This document shows, piece after piece, positions 13,201 through 26,100 of a stretch of DNA of 64,000 nt. The first letter of the stretch is position 1; each line of letters opens with the position of its first letter. The notes beneath the pieces are model-generated. The model saw only the letters and a list, made by a program, of their open reading frames with translations. It was not told where the DNA came from and did no database searches. Source of the stretch: Hippophae tibetana (lineage: Eukaryota; Streptophyta; Magnoliopsida; Rosales; Elaeagnaceae); the NCBI GenBank assembly GCA_037013495.1, contig CM072801.1:107143816-107207815 (forward strand), in the 5' to 3' direction. The translations under genes were made by a program, and so were the position numbers.

Positions 13201-16061
13201 CACGATTAGAAAACCACGCAAAATGTGAGACCAAACTATTAGATGTCGGAAAGTATTGTAAGCGATGGAATTTGGGTTCTAAAAAGTGGACAACTGAACT
13301 TTTTTTTACTTTATGTTTTTGCAAATTGAAATGAGTTTAGATTTGATATTTTATAATAGTCCTTTTGATGTATGACTTAAAAGTTATAACAGTTTAAAGT
13401 TGGAACCTCAATACATAATTTCTTTTTTTTTAAATTACGAACTCCAAAATTTTTGTTGTTTCTTATTCAGGATCAAAGATTGGTTGAACACCGAAAACAA
13501 AGAACAGGAAAAGGATACAGTGAATTAAAAGAAAAGTATGAAATGAAATGCAAATGAGAAAATAATGACAACAAAATCTAAAGAAAACAAAAGACTTGTA
13601 GAAATATTTTGTTTCTTTAAATGTGATTTGGATGAAAAAAATGCAAAAAACAATAAAATGGAAAAATATATTAAATCAAAAATTCAAAAAATAGATATAT
13701 TAAGATAGATATTCTATTTTGGGCAACCAAGGCTTCGATACAAATTGATACAGATCTTTTATGCGGACTATTTTGGAAACCATGAACTCAAAGGAATGAG
13801 AAAGATTGAATTGCTAAGAACATGGTTAATATAATCAAATTTGAACAATTAAGAACACGATTAGAAAACCACGCAAAATGTGAGACCAAACTATTAGACG
13901 TCGGAAAGTATTGTAAGCGATGGAATTTGGGTTCTAAAAAGTGGACAACTGAACTATTTTTTACTTTATGTTTTTGCAAATTGAAATGAGTTTAGATTTG
14001 ATATTTTATAATAGTCCTTTTGATGTATGACTTAAAAGTTATAACAGTTTAAAGTTGGAACCTCAATACATAATTTCTTTTTTTTAAATTACGAACTCCA
14101 AAATTTTTGTTGTTTTTTATTCAGGATCAAAGATTGGTTGAACACCGAAAACAAAGAACAGGAAAATGATACAGTGAATTAAAAGAAAAGTACGAAATGA
14201 AATGCAAATAAGAAAATAATGACAACAAAATCTAAAGAAAACAAAAGACTTGCAGAAATATATGTTTCTTTCATTGTTATTTGGACCAAAAGAATGAAAA
14301 AAACAAAAAAATGGAAACCTTTAGTAAATCTAATATATTAAGATAGATATTCTATTTTGGGCAACCAAGGCTTCAATACCAAATGATACGGATCTTTTAT
14401 GTTGACCATTTTGGAAACCATGAACTCAAAGGAATGAGAAAGATTGAATTGCTAAGAACATGGTTAATATAATCAATTTTGAACAATTAAGAACACGATT
14501 AGAAAACCATGCAAAATTTTAGACCAAACTATTAGACGTCGGAAAGTATTGTAAGAGATTGAATTTGGGTTCTAAAAAGTGGACAACTGAACTTTTTTTT
14601 ACTTTATGTTTTTTGCAAATTCAAATGAGTTTAGATTTGATATTTTATAATAGTCCTTTTGATGTATGACTTAAAAGTTCTAACAGTTTAAAGTTGGAAC
14701 CTCAATACATAATTTCTTTTTTTTAAATTACGAACTCCAAAATTTTTGTTGTTTCTTATTCAGGATCAAAGATTGGTTGAACACCGAAAACAAAGAACAG
14801 GAAAATGATACAGTGAATTAAAAGAAAAGTACGAAATGAAATGCAAATGAGAAAATAATGACAACAAAATCTAAAGAAAACAAAAGACTTGTAGAAATAT
14901 GTTGTTTTTTTAAATGTGATTTGGATGAAAAAAATGCAAAAAACAATAAAATGGAAAAATTTATTAAATCAAAAATTCAAAAAATAGATACATTAAGATA
15001 GATATTCTATTTTGGGCAACCAAGGCATCGATACAAATTGATACGGATCTTTTATGCGGACCATTTTGGAAACCATGAACTCAAAGGAATAAGAAATATT
15101 GAATTGCTAAGAACATGGTTAATATAATCAAATTTGAACAATTAAGAACACGATTAGAAAACCACGCAACATGTGAGACCAACCTATTAGACGTTGGAAA
15201 GTAGTGTAAGCGATGGAATTTGGGTTCTAAAAAGTGGACAACTGAACTATTTTTTACTTTATGTTTTTGCAAATTGAAATGAGTTTCGATTTGATATTTT
15301 ATAATAGTCCTTTTGATGCATGACTTAAAAGTTATTACAGTTTAATGTTGGAAACTCAATAAATAATTTCTATTTTTTAAATAACGAACTCCAAAATTTT
15401 TGTTGTTTTTTATTCAGGATCAAAGATTGGTTGAACGCCGAAAACAAAGAAAAGGAAAATGATACAGTGAATTAAAAGAAAAGTACGAAATGAAATGAAA
15501 ATGAGAAAATAATGACAACAAAATCTAAAGAAAACAAAAGACTTGTAGAAATATTTGTTTCTTTCATTGTTATTTGGACCAAAAGAATGGAAAAAAATAG
15601 AAACCCTTAGTAAATCTAATATATTAAGATATATATTCTTTATTGGGCAACCAAGGCTTCGATACCAAATGATACGGCTCTTTTGTGCTGACCATTTTGG
15701 AAACCATGAACTCAAAGGTATGAGAAAGATTGAATTGCTAAGAACATGGTTAATATAATCAAATTTGAACAATTAAGAACACGAATAGAAAACCACGCAA
15801 AAATGTGCGACCAAACTATAAGACGTTGGAAAGTAGTGTAAGCGATGAAATTTGGGTTTTAAAAAGTGGATAAAATAACTATTTTTTCCTTTACGTTTTT
15901 GCAAATTGAAATGAGTTTAGATTTGATATTTTATAATAGTCCTTTTGATGTATGACTTAAAAGTTATAACAGTTTAAAGTTGGAACCTCAATACATAATT
16001 TATTTTTTTTAAATTACGAACTCCAAAATTTTTGTTGTTTTTTATTCAGGATCAAAGATTG
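10273..16061 (+). repeat. 7-mer higher-order repeat copy with one member triplicated (units 17-25)
   Basis: Units start at 10273 (637), 10910 (639), 11549 (639), 12188 (639), 12827 (656), 13483 (654), 14137 (639), 14776 (654) and 15430 (632). The same order without the two extra 639-bp units recurs from 16062. Corresponding landmarks are 5,789 bp apart before the extra units and about 4,509 bp apart after them; the difference of about 1,279 bp is two units. The final unit begins as T-type but switches at about 15,885-15,908 to the alpha 3' end seen in unit 16. Confidence 0.9.
11082..12826 (+). repeat. Near-perfect 639-bp tandem run
   Basis: From just after the variant ATAAATGG in the unit at 10910, the sequence repeats with a period of exactly 639 bp. 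Units 11549-12187 and 12188-12826 look identical base for base on direct reading. Both contain TTTTGACCGAAAGAATG, which otherwise belongs to units of the tetramer and trimer domains (for example 3366 and 23289), joined to the GGTTTCAATACC 3' type of this HOR. This is the most homogeneous stretch of the window, so probably a very recent duplication. Confidence 0.9.
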
Positions 16062-19000
16062 GTTGAACACCGAAAACAAAGAATAGGAAAATGATACAGT
16101 GAATTAAAAGAAAAGTATGAAATGAAATGCAAATAAGAAAATAATGACAACAAAATCTAAAGAAAAAAAAGACTTGTAGAAATATATGTTTCTTTCATTG
16201 TTATTTGGACCAAAAGAATGCAAAAAACAAAAAAATGGAAACCTTTAGTAAATCTAATATATTAAGAGAGATATTCTATTTTGGGCAACCAAGGCTTCAA
16301 TACCAAATGATACGGATCTTTTATGTTGACCATTTTGGAAACCATGAACTCAATGGAATGAGAAAGATTGAATTGCTAAGAACATGGTTAATATAATCAA
16401 ATTTGAACAATTAAGAAAACGATTAGAAAACCACGCAAAATGTGAGACCAAACTATTAGACGTCGGAAAGTATTGTAAGCGATGGAATTTGGGTTCTAAA
16501 AAGTGGACAACTGAACTATTTTTTACTTTATGTTTTTGCAAATTGAAATGAGTTTAGATTTGATATTTTATAATAGTCCTTTTGATGTATGACTTAAAAG
16601 TTATAACAGTTTAAAGTTGGAACCTCAATACATAATTTATTTTTTTTAAATTACGAACTCCAAAATTTTTGTTGTTTTTTATTCAGGATCAAAGATTGGT
16701 TGAACACCGAAAACAAAGAACAGGAAAATGATACAGTGAATTAAAAGAAAAGTACGAAATGAAATGCAAATAAGAAAATAATGACAACAAAATCTAAAGA
16801 AAAAAAAAGACTTGTAGAAATATATGTTTCTTTCATTGTTATTTGGACCAAAAGAATGCAAAAAACAAAAAAATGGAAACCTTTAGTAAATCTAATATAT
16901 TAAGATAGATATTCTATTTTGGGCAACCAAGGTTTCAATACCAAATGATACGGATCTTTTATGTTGACCATTTTGGAAACCATGAACTCAATGGAATGAG
17001 AAAGATTGAATTGCAAAGAACATGGTTAATATAATCAAATTTGAACAATTAAGAAAACGATTAGAAAACCACGCAAAATGTGAGACCAAACAATTAGACG
17101 TCGGAAAGTATTGTAAGCGATGGAATTTGGGTTCGGAAAAGTGGACAACTGAACTTTTTTTTACTTTATGTTTTTGCAAATTGAAATGAGTTTAGATTTG
17201 ATATTTTATAATAGTCCTTTTGATGTATGACTTAAAAGTTATAACAGTTTAAAGTTGGAACCTCAATACATAATTTCTTTTTTTTAAATTACGAACTCCA
17301 AAATTTTTGTTGTTTTTTATTCAGGATCAAAGATTGGTTGAACACCGAAAACAAAGAACAGGAAAATGATACAGTGAATTAAAAGAAAAGTATGAAATGA
17401 AATGCAAATGAGAAAATAATGACAACAAAATCTAAAGAAAACAAAAGACTTATAGAAATATTTTGTTTCTTTAAATGTGATTTGGATGAAAAAAATGCAA
17501 AAAAAAATAAAATGGAAAAATATATTAAATCAAAAATTCAAAAAATAGATATATTAAGATAGATATTCTATTTTGGGCAACCAAGGCTTCGATACAAATT
17601 GATACAGATCTTTTATGCGGACCATTTTGGAAACCATGAACTCAAAGGAATGAGAAAGATTGAATTGCTAAGAACATGGTTAATATAATCAAATTTGAAC
17701 AATTAAGAACACGATTAGAAAACCACGCAAAATGTGAGACCAAACTATTAGATGTCGGAAAGTATTGTAAGCGATGGAATTTGGGTTCTAAAAAGTGGAC
17801 AACTGAACTTTTTTTTACTTTATGTTTTTGCAAATTGAAATGAGTTTAGATTTGATATTTTATAATAGTCCTTTTGATGTATGACTTAAAAGTTATAACA
17901 GTTTAAAGTTGGAACCTCAATACATAATTTCTTTTTTTTAAATTACGAACTCCAAAATTTTTGTTGTTTCTTATTCAGGATCAAAGATTGGTTGAACACC
18001 GAAAACAAAGAACAGGAAAAGGATACAGTGAATTAAAAGAAAAGTATGAAATGAAATGCAAATGAGAAAATAATGACAACAAAATCTAAAGAAAACAAAA
18101 GACTTGTAGAAATATTTTGTTTCTTTAAATGTGATTTGGATGAAAAAAATGCAAAAAACAATAAAATGGAAAAATATATTAAATCAAAAATTCAAAAAAT
18201 AGATATATTAAGATAGATATTCTATTTTGGGCAACCAAGGCTTCGATACAAATTGATACAGATCTTTTATGCGGACTATTTTGGAAACCATGAACTCAAA
18301 GGAATGAGAAAGATTGAATTGCTAAGAACATGGTTAATATAATCAAATTTGAACAATTAAGAACACGATTAGAAAACCACGCAAAATGTGAGACCAAACT
18401 ATTAGACGTCGGAAAGTATTGTAAGTGATGGAATTTGGGTTCTAAAAAGTGGACAACTGAACTATTTTTTACTTTATGTTTTTGCAAATTGAAATGAGTT
18501 TAGATTTGATATTTTATAATAGTCCTTTTGATGTATGACTTAAAAGTTATAACAGTTTAAAGTTGGAACCTCAATACATAATTTCTTTTTTTTAAATTAC
18601 GAACTCCAAAATTTTTGTTGTTTTTTATTCAGGATCAAAGATTGGTTGAACACCGAAAACAAAGAACAGGAAAATGATACAGTGAATTAAAAGAAAAGTA
18701 CGAAATGAAATGAAAATAAGAAAATAATGACAACAAAATCTAAAGAAAATAAAAGACTTGTAGAAATATATGTTTCTTTCATTGTTATTTGGACCAAAAG
18801 AATGAAAAAAACAAAAAAATGGAAACCTTTAGTAAATCTAATATATTAAGATAGATATTCTATTTTGGGCAACCAAGGCTTCAATACCAAATGATACGGA
18901 TCTTTTATGTTGACCATTTTGGAAACCATGAACTCAAAGGAATGAGAAAGATTGAATTGCTAAGAACATGGTTAATATAATCAATTTTGAACCATTAAGA

Positions 19001-20567
19001 ACACGATTAGAAAACCACGCAAAATGTTAGACCAAACTATTAGACGTCGGAAAGTATTGTAAGAGATTGAATTTGGGTTCTAAAAAGTGGACAACTGAAC
19101 TTTTTTTTACTTTATGTTTTTTGCAAATTCAAATGAGTTTAGATTTGATATTTTATAATAGTCCTTTTGATGTATGACTTAAAAGTTCTAACAGTTTAAA
19201 GTTGGAACCTCAATACATAATTTCTTTTTTTTAAATTACGAACTCCAAAATTTTTGTTGTTTCTTATTCAGGATCAAAGATTGGTTGAACACCGAAAACA
19301 AAGAACAGGAAAATGATACAGTGAATTAAAAGAAAAGTACGAAATGAAATGCAAATGAGAAAATAATGACAACAAAATCTAAAGAAAACAAAAGACTTGT
19401 AGAAATATTTTGTTTTTTTAAATGTGATTTGGATGAAAAAAATGCAAAAAACAATAAAATGGAAAAATTTATTAAATCAAAAATTCAAAAAATAGATATA
19501 TTAAGATAGATATTCTATTTTGGGCAACCAAGGCTTCGATACAAATTGATACGGATCTTTTATGCGGACCATTTTGGAAACCATGAACTCAAAGGAATGA
19601 GAAATATTGAATTGCTAAGAACATGGTTAATATAATCAAATTTGAACAATTAAGAACACGATTAGAAAACCACGCAACATGTGAGACCAACCTATTAGAC
19701 GTTGGAAAGTAGTGTAAGCGATGGAATTTGGGTTCTAAAAAGTGGACAACTGAACTATTTTTTACTTTATGTTTTTGCAAATTGAAATGAGTTTCGATTT
19801 GATATTTTATAATAGTCCTTTTGATGTATGACTTAAAAGTTATTACAGTTTAATGTTGGAAACTCAATAAATAATTGCTACTTTTTAAATAACGAACTCC
19901 AAAATTTTTGTTGTTTTTTATTCAGGATCAAAGATTGGTTAAACGCCGAAAACAAAGAAAAGGAAAATGATACAGTGAATTAAAAGAAAAGTACGAAATG
20001 AAATGAAAATGAGAAAATAATGACAACAAAATCTAAAGAAAACAAAAGACTTGTAGAAATATTTGTTTCTTTCATTGTTATTTGGACCAAAAGAATGGAA
20101 AAAAATAGAAACCTTTAGTAAATCTAATATATTAAGATATATATTCTTTATTGGGCAACCAAGGCTTCGATACCAAATGATACGGCTCTTTTGTGCTGAC
20201 CATTTTGGAAACCATGAACTCAAAGGTATGAGAAAGATTGAATTGCTAAGAACATGGTTAATATAATCAAATTTGAACAATTAAGAACACGAATAGAAAA
20301 CCACGCAAAAATGTGCGACCAAACTATAAGACGTTGGAAAGTAGTGTAAGCGATGAAATTTGGGTTTTAAAAAGTGGATAAAATAACTATTTTTTCCTTT
20401 ACGTTTTTGCAAATTAAAATCAGTTTAGATTTGATATTTTATAATAGTCGTTTTCATGTATGACTTAAAAGTTATAACAGTCTAAAGTTGGAACCTCAAA
20501 AAATAATTTTTTTTTTAAATTACGAACTCCAGAAATTTTGTTGTTTTTTATTCAGGATCAAAGATTG
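16062..20567 (+). repeat. Full 7-mer higher-order repeat copy (units 26-32)
   Basis: Units start at 16062 (637), 16699 (638), 17337 (654), 17991 (654), 18645 (639), 19284 (654) and 19938 (630), about 4,506 bp in all. Order: S, S, L (GACTTATAG), L (GGAAAAGGATAC), S (GAATGAAAAAAAC, AGAGATTGAATTTGGG), L-gamma (CGCAACATG, GAGTTTCG), T-beta. Each member has its counterpart about 4,509 bp upstream in the preceding copy, apart from the duplicated 639-bp units. Confidence 0.9.
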
Positions 20568-21219
20568 GTTGAACGCCGAAAACAAAGAACAAGAAATTGA
20601 TATAGTGAATTAAAAGAAAAGTACGAAATGAAATGCAAATAAGAAAATAATGACAACAAAATCTAAAGAAAACAAAAGACTTGTAGAAATATTTGTTTAT
20701 TTAATTATGATTTGGACGAAAAGAATGCAAAAAACAATAAAATGGAAAACTTTATTAAATCAAAAATTCAAAAAATAGATATATTAAGATATATATTCTT
20801 TATTGGGCAACCAAGGCTTCGATACCAAATGATACGGCTCTTTTGTGCTGACCATTTTGGAAACCATGAACTCAAAGGTATGAGAAAGATTGAATTGCTA
20901 AGAACATGGTTAATATAATCAAATTTGAACAATTAAGAACACGAATAGAAAACCACTCAAAAATGTGCGACCAAACTATAAGACGTTGGAAAGTAGTGTA
21001 AGCGATGAAATTTGGGTTTTAAAAAGTGGATAAAATAACTATTTTTTCCTTTACGTTTTTGCAAATTAAAATCAGTTTAGATTTGATATTTTATAATAGT
21101 CGTTTTGATGTATGACTTAAAAGTTATAACAGTCTAAAGTTGGAACCTCAAAAAATAATTTTTTTTTTAAATTACGAACTCCAGAAATTTTGTTGTTTTT
21201 TATTCAGGATCAAAGATTG
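20568..21219 (+). repeat. Three-way mosaic monomer (unit 33)
   Basis: The start (GAACAAGAAATTGATATAG) is that of the units at 3226 and 5786. The middle (ATTATGATTTGGACG, then the ATTCAAAAAATAG insertion) is that of the L units at 2575 and 5135. From AAGATATATATTCTTTATTG onward it is T-type, as at 4504. All three parents are neighbours in the tetramer, so two exchanges or a conversion tract explain the unit. It is the only unit I saw that joins the L insertion to the T motif. Confidence 0.8.
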
Positions 21220-23146
21220 GTTGAACGCCGAAAACAAAGAACAAGAAATTGATATAGTGAATTAAAAGAAAAGTACGAAATGAAATGCAAATAAGAAAAT
21301 AATGACAACAAAATCTAAAGAAAACAAAAGACTTGTAGAAATATTTGTTTCTTTCATTGTTATTTTGACCGAAAGAATGCAAAAAACAAAAAAATGGAAA
21401 CCTTTAGTAAATCTAATATATTAAGATAGATATTCTATTTTGGGCAACCAAGGCTTCGATACCAAATGATACGGATCTTTTATGCTGACCATTTTGGAAA
21501 CCATGAACTCAAAGGTATGGGAAAGATTGAATTGCTAAGAACAAGGTTAATATAATCAAATTTGAACAGTTAAGAACACGATTAGAAAAACACGCAAAAA
21601 TGTGCGACCAAACTATAAGACGTCGAAAAATAGTGTAAGCGATGAAATTTGGGTTTTAAAAAGTGGACAAGTGAACTATTTTTTCCTTTACGTTTTTGCA
21701 AATTAAAATCAGTTTAGATTTGATATTTTATAATGGTCGTTTTGATGTATGACTTAAAAGTTATAATAGTCTAAAGTTGGAACCTCAATAAATAATTTTG
21801 TTTTTAAATTACGAACTCCAGAAATTTTGTTGTTTTTTATTCAGGATCAAATATTGGTTAAACACCGAAAATAAAGAACATGAAAATGATACATTGAATT
21901 AAAAGAAAAGTACGAAATAAAATGCAAATAAGAAAATAATGACAACAAAATCTAAAGAAAACAAAAGACTTGTAGAAATATTTGTTTCCTTAATTGTGAT
22001 TTGGACGAAAAGAATGCAAAAAAAAAATAAAATGGAAAACTTTATTAAATCAAAAATTCAAAAAATAGATATATTAAGATAGATATTCTATTTTGGGCAA
22101 CCAAGGCTTCGATACCAAATGATACGGATCTTTTATGTGGACCATTTTGGAAACCATGATTCAAAGGAATGAGAAAGATTGAATTGCTAAGAACATGGTT
22201 AATATAATCAAATTTGATCAATTAAGAACACGATTAGAAAACCACGCAAAATGTGAGACCAAACTATTAGACGTCAGAAAATATTGTAAGCGATGGAATT
22301 TGGGTTCTAAAAAGTGGACAACTGAACTATTTTTTACTTTATGTTTTTGCAAATTGAAATGAGTTTAGATTTGATAATTTATAATAGTCCTTTTGATGTA
22401 TGACTTAAAAGTTATAATAGTTTAAAGTTGGAACCTCAATACATAATTTCGTTTTTTTAAAATACGAACTAGAAAAATTTTGTTGTTTTTTATTCATGAT
22501 CAAAGATTTGTTGAACACAGAAAACAAAGAAAAGGAAAATGATACAGTGAATTAAAAGAAAAGTACGAAATGAAATGCAAATAAGAAAATAATGACAACA
22601 AAATCTAAAGAAAACAAAAGACTTGTAGAAATATTTGTTTCTTTCATTGTTATTTGGACCAAAAGAATGCAAAAAACAAAAAAATGGAAACCTTTAGTAA
22701 ATCTAATATATTAAGATAGATATTCTATATTGGGCAACCAAGGCTTCGATACCAAATGATACAGATCTTTTATGCTGACCATTTTGGAAACCATGAACTC
22801 AAAGGTATGGGAAAGATTGAATTGCTAAGAACAAGGTTAATATAATCAAATTTGAATAGTTAAGAACACGATTAGAAAAACACGCAAAAATGTGCGACCA
22901 AACTATAAGACGTCGAAAAATAGTGTAAGCGATGAAATTTGGGTTTTAAAAAGTGGATAAAATAACTATTTTTTCCTTTACGTTTTTGCAAATTAAAATC
23001 AGTTTAGATTTGATATTTTATAATAGTCGTTTTGATGTATGACTTAAAAGTTATAACAGTCTAAAGTTGGAACCTCAAAAAATAATTTTTTTTTTAAATT
23101 ACGAAATCCAGAAATTTTGTTGTTTTTTATTCAGGATCAAAGATTG
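20568..23146 (+). repeat. Mixed and chimeric monomers between HOR domains (units 33-36)
   Basis: Units start at 20568 (652), 21220 (637), 21857 (653) and 22510 (637). Unit 33 is a three-way mosaic (described separately). The units at 21220 and 22510 share rare variants: GGTATGGGAAAG, AACAAGGTTAAT, AGAAAAACACGC and CGTCGAAAAATAGTG. They alternate with the L-alpha unit at 21857, giving a 1,290-bp dimer-like spacing for this short stretch. Confidence 0.8.
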
Positions 23147-26100
23147 GTTGAACGCCGAAAACAAAGAACAAGAAATTGATATAGTGAATTAAAAGAAAAG
23201 TACGAAATGAAATGCAAATAAGAAAATAATGACAACAAAATCTAAAGAAAACAAAAGACTTGTAGAAATATTTGTTTCTTTCATTGTTATTTTGACCGAA
23301 AGAATGCAAAAAACAAAAAAATGGAAACCTTTAGTAAATCTAATATATTAAGATAGATATTCTATTTTGGGCAACCAAGCCTTCAATACCAAATGATACG
23401 GATCTTTTATGCGGACCATTTTGGAAACCATGAACTCAAAGGAATGAGAAAGATTGAATTGCTAAGAACATGGTTAATATAATCAAATTTGAACAATTAA
23501 GAACACGATTAGAAAACCACGCAAAATGTGAGACCAAACTATTAGACGTCAGAAAGTATTGTAAGCGATGGAATTTGGGTTCTAAAAAGTGGACAATTGA
23601 AATTTTTTTTACTTTATGTCTTTGCAAATTGAAATGAGTTTAGATTTGATATTTTATAATAGTCCTTTTGATGTATGACTTAAAAGTTATAACAGTCTAA
23701 AGTTGGAACCTCAAAAAATAATTTTTTTTTTAAATTACGAAATCCAGAAATTTTGTTGTTTTTTATTCAGGATCAAAGATTGGTTGAACGCCGAAAACAA
23801 AGAATAAGAAAATGATACAGTGAATTAAAAGAAAAGTAGGAAATGAAATGAAAATAAGAAAATAATGACAACAAAATCTAAAGAAAACAAAAGACTTGTA
23901 GAAATATTTGTTTCTTTCATTGTTATTTGGACCAAAAGAATGGAAAAAAAATAGAAACCTTTAGTAAATCTAATATATTAAGATATATATTCTTTATTGG
24001 GCAACCAAGGCTTCGATACCAAATGATACGGCTCTTTTGTGCTGACCATTTTGGAAACCATGAACTCAAAGGTATGAGAAAGATTGAATTGCTAAGAACA
24101 TGGTTAATATAATCAAATTTGAACAATTAAGAACACGAATAGAAAACCACGCAAAAATGTGCGACCAAATTATAAGACGTTGGAAAGTAGTGTAAGCGAT
24201 GAAATTTGGGTTTTAAAAAGTGGATAAAATAACTATTTTTTCCTTTACGTTTTTGCAAATTAAAATCAGTTTAGATTTGATATTTTATAATAGTCGTTTT
24301 GATGTATGACTTAAAAGTTATAACAGTCTAAAGTTGGAACCTCAAAAAATAATTTTTTTTTAAATTACGAACTCCATAAATTTTGTTGTTTTTTATTCAG
24401 GATCAAAGATTGGTTGAACACCAAAAATAAAGAACATGAAAATGATACATTGAATTAAAAGAAAAGTGAGAAATGAAATGCAAATAAGAAAATAATGACA
24501 ACAAAATCTAAAGAAAACAAAAGACTTGTAGAAATATTTGTTTCTTTAATTATGATTTGGACGAAAAGAATGCAAAAAACAATAAAATGGAAAACTTTAT
24601 TAAATCAAAAATTCAAAAAATAGATATATTAAGATAGATATTCTATTTTGGGCAACCAAAGCTTCGATACCAAATGATACGGATCTTTTATGCGGACCAT
24701 TTTGGAAACCATGAACTCAAAGGAATGAGAAAGATTGAATTGCTAAGAACATGGTTAATATAATCAAATTTGAACAATTAAGAACACGATTAGAAAACCA
24801 CGCAAAAATGTGCGACCAAAGTATAAGACTTCGGAAAGTAGTGTAAGCGATGAAAATTGGGTTTTAAAAAGTGGATAAAATAACTATTTTTTCCTTTATG
24901 TTTTTGCAAATTAAATCAGTTTAGATTTGATATTTTATAATAGTAGTTTTGATGTATGACTTAAAAGTTATAACAGTCTAAAGTTGGAACCTCAAAAAAT
25001 AATTTTTTTTTTAAATTACGAAATCCAGAAATTTTGTTGTTTTTTATTCAGGATCAAAGATTGGTTGAACGCCGAAAACAAAGAACAAGAAATTGATATA
25101 GTGAATTAAAAGAAAAGTACGAAATGAAATGCAAATAAGAAAATAATGACAACAAAATCTAAAGAAAACAAAAGACTTGTAGAAATATTTGTTTCTTTCA
25201 TTGTTATTTTGACCGAAAGAATGCAAAAAACAAAAAAATGGAAACCTTTAGTAAATCTAATATATTAAGATAGATATTCTATTTTGGGCAACCAAGCCTT
25301 CAATACCAAAGGATACGGATCTTTTATGCCGACCATTTTGGAAACCATGAACTCAAAGGAATGAGAAAGATTGAATTGCTAAGAACATGGTTAATATAAT
25401 CAAATTTGAACAATTAAGAACACGATTAGAAAACCACGCAAAATGTGAGACCAAACTATTAGACGTCAGAAAGTATTGTAAGCGATGGAATTTGGGTTCT
25501 AAAAAGTGGACAACTGAAATTTTTTTTACTTTATGTCTTTGCAAATTGAAATGAGTTTAGATTTGATATTTTATAATAGTCCTTTTGATGTATGACTTAA
25601 AAGTTATAACAGTCTAAAGTTGGAACCTCAAAAAATAATTTTTTTTTTAAATTACGAAATCCAGAAATTTTGTTGTTTTTTATTCAGGATCAAAGATTGG
25701 TTGAACGCCGAAAACAAAGAACAAGAAAATGATACAGTGAATTAAAAGAAAAGTAGGAAATGAAATGAAAATAAGAAAATAATGACAACAAAATCTAAAG
25801 AAAACAAAAGACTTGTAGAAATATTTGTTTCTTTCATTGTTATTTGGACCAAAAGAATGGAAAAAAAAATAGAAACCTTTAGTAAATCTAATATATTAAG
25901 ATATATATTCTTTATTGGGCAACCAAGGCTTCGATACCAAATGATACGGCTCTTTTGTGCTGACCATTTTGGAAACCATGAACTCAAAGGTATGAGAAAG
26001 ATTGAATTGGTAAGAACATGGTTAATATAATCAAATTTGAACAATTAAGAACACGAATAGAAAACCACGCAAAAATGTGCGACCAAATTATAAGACGTTG

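Noticed and set aside
20712..20918. Plus-strand frames of 61-82 residues in T-type and related units (also 4586, 7207, 25782)
   Set aside because: They cover the most conserved part of the monomer in units that happen to lack a stop. No similarity is recognised and there is no consistent start.
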